Origin: JAICJR01 sp036494715
GTDB lineage: Bacteria; Actinomycetota; Thermoleophilia; Solirubrobacterales; Thermoleophilaceae
Direction of reading: 5' to 3'
Length of the DNA stretch: 64,000 nt
Assembly (NCBI GenBank): GCA_036494715.1
Contig: DASXNY010000016.1
Location: forward strand, 25,583 to 89,582
Shown here: piece by piece, positions 42,665 to 50,558 of the stretch
How positions within the stretch are numbered: the first letter of the stretch is position 1
How the letters are laid out: the number at the start of each line of letters is the position of its first letter
Made by a program: the position numbers and the translations under genes
The notes under the pieces: model-generated
Seen by the model: only the letters and a program-made list of their open reading frames with translations
Told to the model about the DNA's origin: nothing
Databases searched by the model: none

Positions 42665-44467
42665 GTGAGCGCCGGAGATCGACTCGTCCGCCCACCCACG
42701 CCGCCGGGGTACGACCCGTCGCGGGCGGCGGAGCGCGCCGCCGACCCGCAGGGCTGGCGCTACTCGGACGAGGAGCGCGAGACGGTGCGGCGCGTAATCG
42801 TCGAGCGGCGCGACATCCGGCGCTTCCGCCCGGACGCCGTGCCCGAAGACGTGCTGCGCCGAGTGCTGGAGGCGGCGCACCGCGCGCCGTCGGTGGGGCT
42901 GATGCAGCCGTGGCGGCTGATCGTCGTGCGCGACATGAGCACGCGCATCGAGGTGCGCCGGCTCGCCCAGCGCGAGCGCCTGCGCCAGGCCGACCGCTTC
43001 GACGAGCGCGCCCGCCAGTTCCTCGACCAGAAGCTCGAGGGAGTGGTGGAGGCGCCGCTGGGCATCTGCGTCTGCTGCGACCACGGCGATCCGGACATCG
43101 AGGTGCTCGGCCGCGGCACGATCCCGGAGACCGACGTCTACAGCACCGCCTGCGCGATCGAGAACCTATGGCTGGCCGCGCGCGCCGAGGGCCTCGGCGT
43201 GGGCTGGGTGAGCTTCTACCGGCCGGGCGACATGCGCGAGCTGCTCGGCATCCCGGAGCGAGTCGACCCGATCGCGTATCTGTGCGTCGGCTGGCCCGAC
43301 GAGCGGCCGGAACGGCCGGGGCTGGAGAGCGCTGGCTGGTCGGCGCGGATGGCGCTTGAGGAGGTGGTGATGGATGAGAGGTGGCGGTCCACCGTCCACG
43401 GTCCACGGTCCACGGTCCACAGAGCGCCCTCCGCCACCCGCCACCCGCCCCCCGCCACCCCCGACCGCGAAGCGGTCGCCGCCGCTCGCGATCGGCTCGA
43501 TCAACTCGTCAAGCCGGCTGGGTCGCTTGGAGCGCTAGAGACCTTGATCGAGCGCTGGGCTTCGATCACCGGTTCGGCGCCGCCGTCCTCGCCGCGGGCG
43601 GGCGTGCTGGTCTGCGCGGCAGACCATGGGCATGTGGTTCATGGGACGAGCCTGTTCGACGCCGAGGTGTCGAGCCAGGTGGCGGCCGCTGCCGCTCGTG
43701 GCGACAGCGCGGTGGGCGTGCTCGCGCGGGCCGGTGGGCACGAGCTGCTGGTGGCGGACATCGGCCTCGTGGGGGAGACGCCGCCCGAGGTGCGCGACGC
43801 CAAGGTGGCCGAGGGCTCGGCGGACATGCTGTCCGGTCCTGCCCTGACTGGCGAGCAGCTCGACCGGGCGCTGGCGGCAGGCGCCCAGCTCGCGGCGGAG
43901 CTGGCCGAGCGCGGCGTGGACTGCCTCGTGCTCGGGGAGATCGGTATCGGCAACACGGCCACGACCGCGGCGCTGGTGGGCGCGCTCACCGGCGCGGACC
44001 CGCTCATGACCGTGGGCCGCGGCACCGGGCTCGACGCCGAGGGTGTGACGCGCAAGCGCGCGCTGGTGGCGGCCGCGCTCGAGCTGCACGGCACCGGACT
44101 CTCGGCGCGCGACGCGCTCCAAGCCGTCGGCGGGCTCGAGCTGGCGGCGCTGGCGGGAGCGATGGTTGAGGCGGCGCGGCTGCGGCTGCCGGTGATCCTC
44201 GACGGCTACGCCGTCACGGCCGCGGCGCTCGCCGCCGTGGGCCTCGACGGGGCGGCGGCCGAGGTGCTCGTGGCGAGCCACCGCTCCGCCGAGCCGGGCC
44301 ACGCGGTAGCGCTCACCGAGCTCGGGCTCGAGCCGCTGCTCGATCTGCGCCTGCGGCTCGGCGAGGCCTCCGGCGCGCTGCTCGCGCTGCCGATCGTGGG
44401 GGCGGCCGGCGTGCTCCACCGCGAGATGGCCACCTTCGAGGAGGCCGGCGTCGCCCGCCGCGTCTGA
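42665..44467 (+). CDS. bluB-cobT: Fused 5,6-dimethylbenzimidazole synthase (BluB) and nicotinate-nucleotide:DMB phosphoribosyltransferase (CobT)
   Basis: 600 residues from GTG 42665; no stop separates the halves. BluB (1-235): RRDIRRFRPDAVPEDVLRRV, HRAPSVGLMQPWRLI, GWVSFYRPGDMRELLGIP; it makes DMB from FMN with O2. CobT (about 270-600): KPAGSLGALETLIERWA, VLVCAADHGHVVHG, LGEIGIGNTATTAALVGAL, VILDGYAVTAAALAA; it forms alpha-ribazole phosphate. The linker (about 236-268) is encoded by two 7-bp tandem arrays. A TACTGT element seven bases before the GTG, and the lack of an SD, could mean a leaderless transcript. Followed by cobS after seven bases. Confidence 0.93.
   Translation: MSAGDRLVRPPTPPGYDPSRAAERAADPQGWRYSDEERETVRRVIVERRDIRRFRPDAVPEDVLRRVLEAAHRAPSVGLMQPWRLIVVRDMSTRIEVRRLAQRERLRQADRFDERARQFLDQKLEGVVEAPLGICVCCDHGDPDIEVLGRGTIPETDVYSTACAIENLWLAARAEGLGVGWVSFYRPGDMRELLGIPERVDPIAYLCVGWPDERPERPGLESAGWSARMALEEVVMDERWRSTVHGPRSTVHRAPSATRHPPPATPDREAVAAARDRLDQLVKPAGSLGALETLIERWASITGSAPPSSPRAGVLVCAADHGHVVHGTSLFDAEVSSQVAAAAARGDSAVGVLARAGGHELLVADIGLVGETPPEVRDAKVAEGSADMLSGPALTGEQLDRALAAGAQLAAELAERGVDCLVLGEIGIGNTATTAALVGALTGADPLMTVGRGTGLDAEGVTRKRALVAAALELHGTGLSARDALQAVGGLELAALAGAMVEAARLRLPVILDGYAVTAAALAAVGLDGAAAEVLVASHRSAEPGHAVALTELGLEPLLDLRLRLGEASGALLALPIVGAAGVLHREMATFEEAGVARRV
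43386..43420. repeat. Tandem 7-bp repeat GGTCCAC (5 units) in the bluB-cobT linker
   Basis: Five contiguous heptamers, GGTCCAC, CGTCCAC, then GGTCCAC three times, encoding residues about 241-252 (RSTVHGP repeats). Since 7 is not a multiple of 3, gain or loss of one unit would shift the frame between BluB and CobT. Confidence 0.9.
43431..43458. repeat. Tandem 7-bp repeat CCGCCAC (4 units) in the bluB-cobT linker
   Basis: Heptamers CCGCCAC, CCGCCAC, CCGCCCC, CCGCCAC, directly after the GGTCCAC array. They encode TRHPPPAT-like residues before the CobT domain. The same heptamer family recurs in the E1 beta gene at 62212-62239. Confidence 0.85.
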
Positions 44468-44474
44468 CACGGGC

Positions 44475-45227
44475 GTGGGCACCCTTCGCCGCGCGGCCGA
44501 CGGGGCCGTGCTGGCCGTCACGTTCCTCACGGTGCTCCCGCTGCGACTGCGCGCCACGGCCACCACGAGCCTCAACTCAGCCGCGCCGTGGTTCCCCGCC
44601 GTGGGCGCGCTGGTGGGCGCGATCGCGGGCGGTGTGCGCGCGGGGCTCGATCCGCTGATCGGGACGGTGGCGGCGTCGGTGCTAGCGACGGCGACGCTCG
44701 CGGTCGTGAGCGGCGCCCTGCACCTCGACGGCCTCGCCGACTGCGCCGACGGGCTCGGCGTCCACGGCAACAGAACCCGCCGCCTCGAGGTCATGCGCGA
44801 CTCGTCGATCGGCACCTTCGGCGCGCTCGCGCTGATCGTGTGGTTCGCGCTCGTCGTTGTCGCGGTCGCGGGACTCGACTCGAAGCACGCGGTGGCGGCG
44901 CTCGTGCTCGCCGGAGCCGCCAGCCGCACGGCCGCACTCGTGCACGCCCAGCTCGCGCCGTCCGCGCGCCCCGACGGGCTCGGCGCCGCGTTCAGGCCCG
45001 GCCTGGGCGCGCTCGTGATCGCCGCGCCGCAGGCGCTGGCGGCGGCGCTGCTCGTGCCGATCGGCCACGGCCTGCTGGCGCTCGCGGCCGCGGCGCTCGT
45101 CGCCGTCGGCACCGCGTTCTGGTCACGCGCCGCGCTCGGCGGCCGCACCGGCGACACGCTCGGGGCCACCGTCGCCATCGCCGAGCTGGCGGTGCTGCTC
45201 GTGCTGCTCGGCTTCGCGCAGCCCTAG
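44475..45227 (+). CDS. cobS: Adenosylcobinamide-GDP ribazoletransferase CobS (cobalamin synthase)
   Basis: 250 residues from GTG 44475. A polytopic membrane protein with FLTVLPLRLR near the N-terminus, GALHLDGLADCADGLGVHGN (the Mg-binding Asp-rich motif) and EVMRDSSIGTFGALAL. It joins alpha-ribazole (phosphate) to AdoCbi-GDP in the last assembly step. Its 3' end overlaps convergent cobF by four bases. Confidence 0.95.
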   Translation: MGTLRRAADGAVLAVTFLTVLPLRLRATATTSLNSAAPWFPAVGALVGAIAGGVRAGLDPLIGTVAASVLATATLAVVSGALHLDGLADCADGLGVHGNRTRRLEVMRDSSIGTFGALALIVWFALVVVAVAGLDSKHAVAALVLAGAASRTAALVHAQLAPSARPDGLGAAFRPGLGALVIAAPQALAAALLVPIGHGLLALAAAALVAVGTAFWSRAALGGRTGDTLGATVAIAELAVLLVLLGFAQP

Positions 45228-46000
45228 CGCCGGACCGGACGTCGGCGGCGCAGCAGGTACGTGTCCATGATCCAGCCCTGGCGCTCGCGCGCCTCGGAGC
45301 GGACGCGCTCGATCTCGTCCATCAGCGCGTCGTCGAGCGGCCCGGACAAGAGCAGCTCATCCGGCGTGCCGAGGTAGGCCCCCCAATAGATGTCGAGCCC
45401 CTCGCCGGCCACGGAGCGGAAGGCCGAGCGAGCGTCGAGCATCACCACGACGTCGTCGACGCCGGCGGGCCAGCCATCCAAGAGCAGCCGCCCCGGCGTG
45501 ATCTGCACCGCGCCGCCCACGCGATTCAAGGGAATCCGGAAGCGCGCCGCCAGCACCTGCACGCTGCTGATGCCGGGGACCACGCGGTGCTCGAACACAA
45601 TGGACCCGCGCGCGAGCACGTCGTCCACCACGGCGAGGGTGCTGTCGTACAGCGACGGATCGCCCCAGATCAAAAAAGCGCCCGTGTCGTCGGGACCGAG
45701 CTCCGCGGCGAGCGCCGCCTCCCAGGCGTCCGCGCGCCGGCGCCGCCAGTCCTCGACGGCCGAGCGATACGCCTCCGCGCCGCGGTCGCGCTCGGGGTCC
45801 GCCACATGCACGCTCCGGTATGCCGACTCGTCCTCGATGTAGCGCGTGCAGATCTCCTCGCGCAGCCGCACGAGCTCCCGGCGCTCTTCCGGCTTCTCGA
45901 CCACGAACAGCACGTCCGCCTCGTTCAACGCGGCGATCGCCTCCACGGTGATGTGCGCGGGATCGCCGGCGCCGATCCCGATCAAGAGCAGCCGTCTCAT
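45224..46000 (-). CDS. cobF: Precorrin-6A synthase (deacetylating) CobF
   Basis: 258 residues. The tetrapyrrole methylase start LLLIGIGAGDPAHITVEAI is followed by VLFVVEKPEERRELV, FLIWGDPSLYDSTLAVVD, VVPGISSVQVLAARFRIPLN and the CobF-specific C-terminus WGAYLGTPDELLLSG. It methylates C1 and releases the extruded acetate, a step unique to the aerobic pathway. It is transcribed alone, convergent with cobS and divergent from the cation transporter. Confidence 0.95.
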   Translation of the reverse strand: MRRLLLIGIGAGDPAHITVEAIAALNEADVLFVVEKPEERRELVRLREEICTRYIEDESAYRSVHVADPERDRGAEAYRSAVEDWRRRRADAWEAALAAELGPDDTGAFLIWGDPSLYDSTLAVVDDVLARGSIVFEHRVVPGISSVQVLAARFRIPLNRVGGAVQITPGRLLLDGWPAGVDDVVVMLDARSAFRSVAGEGLDIYWGAYLGTPDELLLSGPLDDALMDEIERVRSEARERQGWIMDTYLLRRRRPVRR

Positions 46001-46038
46001 CAGGGAGGCGATGCTAGCCAGGGGTTAACCTCAAGCGA

Positions 46039-46665
46039 GTGGCGACACTGCAGATACTCACGCCGCAACGACCAGAGCTGGTGCGGCGCGCCAAGCTCCT
46101 CGCGAGACTCGGCATCGCCTGGCACGTGTTCGAGGCCGCGGTGGCGATCGCGGCGGGCGCCGTGGCCGGCTCGATCGCGCTCGTCGGCTTCGGCGCGGAT
46201 TCGCTGATCGAGTCGGCGGCGGGCTTCATCCTGCTCTGGCGCTTCGCCGACAAGCGCGCGCACAGCCACGCCGCCGAGCGCCGCGCGCAGCGCCTGATCG
46301 GGGCCACCTTCTTCGCGCTCGCGGCGTACGTCGGTGTCGAGGCGATGCGCAACCTCGCGACAGCGGCGCACCCGGGGACGAGCTACGTCGGGATCGCCCT
46401 CGCCGCGGTCACGCTGGTCTCGATGCCGCTGCTCGCGACGGCGAAGGCGCGCGTCGGCGAGCAGCTCGGCTCCTCGGCCACGAAGAGCGAGGGCCGTCAG
46501 AACATGCTCTGCGCGTACCTGTCCGCCGCGCTGCTGGTCGGGCTCTCGGCCAACGCGCTGTTCGGCGCGTGGTGGGCCGATCCGCTGACCGCGCTCGTCA
46601 TCGCCGCCGTTGCCGTCAACGAGGGGCGTGAGGCCTGGCGCGGCGAGGCCTGCGGCTGCTGCTGA
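46039..46665 (+). CDS. Cation-efflux-type membrane protein, transmembrane domain only
   Basis: 208 residues from GTG 46039. Five to six membrane segments resemble the CDF transmembrane domain (SIALVGFGADSLIESAAGFIL, with an Asp/Glu metal site in the second helix pair; LGSSATKSEGRQNMLCAYLS). The cytoplasmic dimerisation domain of true CDF proteins is missing, and the chain ends in CGCC. It belongs to a short cation-transporter family; a metal substrate (perhaps Co or Zn) is plausible next to the cob locus but unproven. Confidence 0.8.
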   Translation: MATLQILTPQRPELVRRAKLLARLGIAWHVFEAAVAIAAGAVAGSIALVGFGADSLIESAAGFILLWRFADKRAHSHAAERRAQRLIGATFFALAAYVGVEAMRNLATAAHPGTSYVGIALAAVTLVSMPLLATAKARVGEQLGSSATKSEGRQNMLCAYLSAALLVGLSANALFGAWWADPLTALVIAAVAVNEGREAWRGEACGCC

Positions 46666-46774
46666 CCCGCTAGGCGTCCCTAACCCTTCTGGGCTAGCCC
46701 CACCCGTTCCCTACAGTTCTTCGGGCGAGGCGCCGATGGTCGTACCCACCCGGCCACGGCCGCGCATCCCTTCA

Positions 46775-48034
46775 ATGCGCCGTCCACTGCTCACATCCGT
46801 CCTGCTCTGCGCCGCGGCGTTCGCGCTGCCGGCCGGCGCCCACGCGCGCACGTACCGAGCCCCCTGCGTCGGCCCTGGGAAGAGCGGACCGATGTGCCAT
46901 TTCTGGACCGCGCGCGCCGTCTCGATCAACGACGGCGACACGATCGGCGTACGCATCGACGGCCAGCACCGCGTCTGGCAGATCCGCTTCATCGGCGTGC
47001 AGGCGATGGAGCTCCACCATTACGACCCCAAGCATCGCAGCGGCCAGTGCTACGCGGTCGAGGCGGCCAACCGCGTCGAGCAGCTCGTGCGCCAGAGCCA
47101 CCAGCGGGTGCTGTTGTCCTCGCAGCACCCGGGCACGCGCTTCACCTACCGGCTCGGGCGCTATATCTCCGTGCGCGTGAACGGCAAGTGGCAGGACCTC
47201 GGCGCAATCGAGATGTCCGAGGGCCAGACGCTGTGGATGTCGGACGAGCGCGAGACCGCCTGGAACAACGTCTACAACAGGCTCGGCCAGGAGGCGGAGC
47301 AGAAGCACATCGGCATCTGGGACCCCACCCACTGCGGCGTCGGCCCCGACCAGAACGTGCCTCTCAAGGTGTGGGTGAACTGGGACCCGCACGGCGTCGA
47401 CCAGGCGGACGTGAACGCCGAGTGGGTCAAGATCGAGAACCTCAGCCCGACGACGCCGGTGTCGCTCTCGCACTGGTGGATGCGCGACTCGGGCCTGCGC
47501 CGCTACACGTTCCCGACCGGCACGGTGCTGAAGCCGGGCGCCACCATCACCGTCCACGACGGCCACGGCGAGCGCTCGGCGGGCGACCTCTACTGGGGCC
47601 TCGGCGTGCCGGTGTTCCAGAACATCGGCGACGGCGCCTACCTGTTCGACCCGCAGGGCGATCTGCGCAGCTACCTCGTCTACCCGTGCGTGGTCGCATG
47701 CACCGACCCCAATCAGGGTGCGGTCTCGATCTCCGCACAGACGAAGGGCCAGCAGTACGTCCAGCTCACGGACACCTCCAACCACGCCGTCAACCTCTAC
47801 GGCTACCAGCTCGACGCGCCCGGCTGGCCCTACAACTTCGGCCCCAACTCTCTGCTCCAGCCGGGGCAGGCCATGCGCGTGGATCTCGACGGCGCCACCG
47901 CACGGGACACGGCCTCCGACCGCCACTGGGGAACGCCGTTCCCGCACCTGCGCCCGAAGGGCGAGGCGGTGCGCCTCAGGACGTTCAGCGACATCACCGT
48001 CGCGTGCACCGCCTGGGGCAGCGACCACTGCTGA
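46775..48034 (+). CDS. Secreted nuclease-like protein: SNase domain plus two lamin-tail-like domains
   Basis: 419 residues from ATG 46775 (ATG 46736 would add 13). Signal peptide MRRPLLTSVLLCAAAFALPA with cleavage after GAHA. Residues about 40-190 form a thermonuclease fold (AVSINDGDTIGVRIDG, WQIRFIGVQAMELHHYD, TYRLGRYISVRV). Residues about 200-310 and 320-415 are beta-rich lamin-tail-like domains (AEWVKIENLSPTTPVSLSHW, GTVLKPGATITVHDGHG; QYVQLTDTSNHAVNLYGYQL). The catalytic TPE-like triplet is changed (VQAMEL), so activity is uncertain. Probably an extracellular or surface DNA-binding protein. Confidence 0.82.
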   Translation: MRRPLLTSVLLCAAAFALPAGAHARTYRAPCVGPGKSGPMCHFWTARAVSINDGDTIGVRIDGQHRVWQIRFIGVQAMELHHYDPKHRSGQCYAVEAANRVEQLVRQSHQRVLLSSQHPGTRFTYRLGRYISVRVNGKWQDLGAIEMSEGQTLWMSDERETAWNNVYNRLGQEAEQKHIGIWDPTHCGVGPDQNVPLKVWVNWDPHGVDQADVNAEWVKIENLSPTTPVSLSHWWMRDSGLRRYTFPTGTVLKPGATITVHDGHGERSAGDLYWGLGVPVFQNIGDGAYLFDPQGDLRSYLVYPCVVACTDPNQGAVSISAQTKGQQYVQLTDTSNHAVNLYGYQLDAPGWPYNFGPNSLLQPGQAMRVDLDGATARDTASDRHWGTPFPHLRPKGEAVRLRTFSDITVACTAWGSDHC

Positions 48035-48046
48035 GGCGGACTCAGC
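48030..48046. terminator. Possible bidirectional hairpin between convergent genes
   Basis: GCTGAG-GCGGA-CTCAGC forms a six-base-pair stem covering both stop codons (48034 and 48042). There is no U-run on either side, so a role in termination is only suggested by position. Confidence 0.3.
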
Positions 48047-48938
48047 CGAAGAACGCGACGAGCTCGGCCGCCACCTCGGCGGGCATGTCCTCAGCCAGGA
48101 AGTGACCCGCGCCCTCGATGGCGCGTCCGCCGGCCTCGGGCGCAAACGGGCGCCAGAGCTCGAGCGGGTCGTCGTAGAAATGCGGCAGCCCGCCGGCCGC
48201 GCCCCACAGCACGCGCACCGGGCAGCCGATCGTCCGGCGCCCGCGGTCGGCATCGTCCAGCTCGCGGTCGATTGTCGCGCCGGCGCGGTAGTCCTCGCAC
48301 ATCGCGGTCACGCTCTCGGGGTCGGCGAGCTGCGCGCGGTAGGCGGCGATGACGGCGGCCGGATAGCGCGCATCGCCCGGCTTCAACCCCATGCGCTCCG
48401 CGGCGATCCAGAAGCCCTCGGTATCGCCCAGCATGATGCGTTCCGGCAACGGTGCGGGCTGCGCGAGGAACGGCCAGTGCCAGTACCCAAAGGCGAAGGT
48501 GTCGTCGGCCCGCGACCAGATCTCTCCGGTCGGCACGATGTCGAGCACGGCCAGGCGCGATACCGCTTCGGGATGGTCGAGCGCCATCCGATAGGCCACG
48601 CGGCCGCCGCGGTCGTGCCCCGCCACGAGGAAGGTCTGATGGCCGAGCTCGCCCATCGCGGCGAGCAGATCCGAGGCGAGCGCCCGCTTGCTGTGCGCCG
48701 CGTGATCGTCGCTGACGGGCGGCCGGAAGGAGTCGCCGTAGCCAGGCAGGTCGGCGGCGACGACGTTGAAGCGCTCCGCCAACGCAGGCGCGACCGCATG
48801 CCACATCAGATGGGTCTGCGGAAACCCGTGAAGCAGGAGCAGCGGTGCCCCCGAGCCTCCGACCAGCGCGTGCACCGTGCCGCGGGGTGTGTCGAGCTCG
48901 ATCGCGCTGAAGCCGTCGAACACGAGACGGTCAGACAA
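48042..48938 (-). CDS. Alpha/beta hydrolase, haloacetate-dehalogenase-like
   Basis: 298 residues. Oxyanion region LLLLHGFPQTHLMWHAV, AADLPGYGDSFRP, nucleophile elbow VAGHDRGGRVAYRMALDHP with Asp as nucleophile, and His in IEGAGHFLAEDMP. The HDRG elbow plus a WHWPFLAQP segment is typical of fluoroacetate/haloacetate dehalogenases and related epoxide hydrolases. The substrate is not determinable. Its start overlaps the stop of the UBP zinc-finger gene by eight bases, so the two are co-transcribed. Confidence 0.85.
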   Translation of the reverse strand: MSDRLVFDGFSAIELDTPRGTVHALVGGSGAPLLLLHGFPQTHLMWHAVAPALAERFNVVAADLPGYGDSFRPPVSDDHAAHSKRALASDLLAAMGELGHQTFLVAGHDRGGRVAYRMALDHPEAVSRLAVLDIVPTGEIWSRADDTFAFGYWHWPFLAQPAPLPERIMLGDTEGFWIAAERMGLKPGDARYPAAVIAAYRAQLADPESVTAMCEDYRAGATIDRELDDADRGRRTIGCPVRVLWGAAGGLPHFYDDPLELWRPFAPEAGGRAIEGAGHFLAEDMPAEVAAELVAFFG

Positions 48939-49188
48939 CCATCTCGTCGACGAAGCACCACTGCCAGGCCTCGCCGGGCTCGAGCGAGCCGACGATCGGA
49001 TGGCCGCTGGCGGCGGCGTGCTTCGACGCGTGCTTGTTCTTCGATGAGTCGCAGCAGCCGACCTGTCCGCAGGTGAGGCACAAGCGCAGGTGCACCCAGG
49101 TATCGCCCATGGCGATGCACTCGGCGCACTCGAGTCTGTCGGTGGCCATCACGCGGATCTGGTCGAGGTGCGAGCAGGTAGAGGCCAT
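48931..49188 (-). CDS. UBP-type zinc-finger protein
   Basis: 85 residues from ATG 49188. The ZnF-UBP pattern is complete: MASTCSHLDQ, LECAECIAMGDTWVHLRLCL, TCGQVGCCDSSKNKHASKH, SGHPIVGSLEPGEAWQWCFV. In eukaryotes this fold binds the ubiquitin C-terminus; in actinobacteria it occurs alone or next to or fused with CxxC-less flavoproteins. Such a flavoprotein is encoded divergently 41 bases away. The bacterial partner is unknown. Confidence 0.9.
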   Translation of the reverse strand: MASTCSHLDQIRVMATDRLECAECIAMGDTWVHLRLCLTCGQVGCCDSSKNKHASKHAAASGHPIVGSLEPGEAWQWCFVDEMVV

Positions 49189-49229
49189 ACGCAAAAGCTA
49201 GAGCACGCGCGAGCTTAGAATCGCGCAGC

Positions 49230-50495
49230 ATGACCCCGATGCATCCGACAGTGCAGGTGATCGGCCGCGCGCTCGAGCCGGAGCACCACCGCCTGCGCGA
49301 CGTGCTCACCCGCGGCGCTCAGCCCTACGAGTTCTTCGAGGCGGGCTCCACGGGGGCGGACTACCTGCTCGCGAGCCGGGGCGCACAGGACGCGGCGCTG
49401 CCCGTGCTGATCGACGGCGACGAGCTACACACCGGCGTGACGGTGGAGGCGCTGGCCGAGTTCTGGCACCTGTCCTCGCCGCCGGCGAGGTCGCACTACG
49501 ACCTGGTGATCGTCGGCGCCGGCCCGGCCGGCCTCGCGGCAGCGGTGTACGCGGCGTCGGACGGTCTCTCGACGCTCGTGGTCGAGGAGGACGTGCCGGG
49601 CGGCCAGGCCTCGCACACGTCGCTGATCGAGAACTTCTTCGGCTTCGTGGACGGGATCGGCGGCGCCGAGCTGGCGCGGCTGGCGGCCCGGCAGGCCCAG
49701 CATTTCGGCGCCGAGCTCGTGCTCCTGCGCGGGATCACCGGCAGCTCGACGGGCGCGGACGGCAAGCCCACGCTGCACGTGAAGGGCGGCTACGAGGTCA
49801 CGGCCGACGTGGTGGTGGCCTCGCCCGGGATGGACTGGCGGCGGCTCGAGCTCGACGGCATCCCCGACCTGCTCGACCGCGGCGTCTACTACGGTGCCGG
49901 CCGCAGCGAGGCCGCCCGCTGCGGCGGCGACGATGTCGTGGTGGTGGGTGCCGGCAACTCGGCCGGCCAGGCGGTGATGAACCTCGCCAACGCGGGCGCT
50001 CGCGTGACGATGGTCGTGCGCGGCGGCAGCCTCGGGAAGACGATGTCCCACTACCTGGTGGAGCGCATCGAACGCAACCCGCTGATCGAGGTGCGGCTGA
50101 ACACGCAGGTGACCGACGTCGAGCCGGACGGCGACCACCTCGGCGAGCTGGAGATCACGGACGCGGGCGGCGCTGGCGAGCGGCACCCGGCCCGCGCGCT
50201 CTTCCTCTGCATCGGCGGCCTGCCGCGCACGGGCTGGGCGGGCGCCGCGGGCGTGCGTGTGAACGACGCCGGCTTCATCCTCACCGGTCCCGACCTGCTC
50301 GTGGACGGCCGCCGCCCGGACTACTGGCCGCTCGAGCGCGACCCGCTCGCGCTCGAGACGAGCGTGCCCGGCCTGTTCGCCGCGGGCGACGTGCGCAGCG
50401 GCTCGATCAAGCGGGTCGGTGCCGCGGTGGGCGAGGGAGCGATGGCCACGGCGCTCGTGCACCGTCGCCTCGAGGAGGTCGCCGCCGGCGGCTGA
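49230..50495 (+). CDS. Thioredoxin-reductase-like FAD oxidoreductase without CxxC
   Basis: 421 residues. Residues 5-75 are a Cys-less glutaredoxin-like domain (QVIGRALEPEHHRLRDVLTR, AALPVLIDGDELHTG). Residues about 85-420 have FAD motif LVIVGAGPAGLAAAVYAASD, the GGQASHTSLIENFFGF signature, NAD(P)H motif VVVVGAGNSAGQAVMNLA and GSIKRVGAAVGEGAMATAL. The TrxR active-site stretch reads GVYYGAGRSEAARC, so the redox Cys pair is absent. It is the paralogue of the protein at 2581-4185 but lacks the cNMP domain. It probably passes electrons from NAD(P)H to an unknown partner. Confidence 0.88.
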   Translation: MTPMHPTVQVIGRALEPEHHRLRDVLTRGAQPYEFFEAGSTGADYLLASRGAQDAALPVLIDGDELHTGVTVEALAEFWHLSSPPARSHYDLVIVGAGPAGLAAAVYAASDGLSTLVVEEDVPGGQASHTSLIENFFGFVDGIGGAELARLAARQAQHFGAELVLLRGITGSSTGADGKPTLHVKGGYEVTADVVVASPGMDWRRLELDGIPDLLDRGVYYGAGRSEAARCGGDDVVVVGAGNSAGQAVMNLANAGARVTMVVRGGSLGKTMSHYLVERIERNPLIEVRLNTQVTDVEPDGDHLGELEITDAGGAGERHPARALFLCIGGLPRTGWAGAAGVRVNDAGFILTGPDLLVDGRRPDYWPLERDPLALETSVPGLFAAGDVRSGSIKRVGAAVGEGAMATALVHRRLEEVAAGG

Positions 50496-50558
50496 GCGCG
50501 CAGCGGCGTAGGGTTAGCGCACACCCCGACACGCAGCACCTCGCGAGAGGAGATCCTC

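Noticed and set aside
43386..43458. Tandem repeats considered as a CRISPR array
   Set aside because: Units are 7 bp with no spacers and lie inside a coding frame; no cas genes are present.
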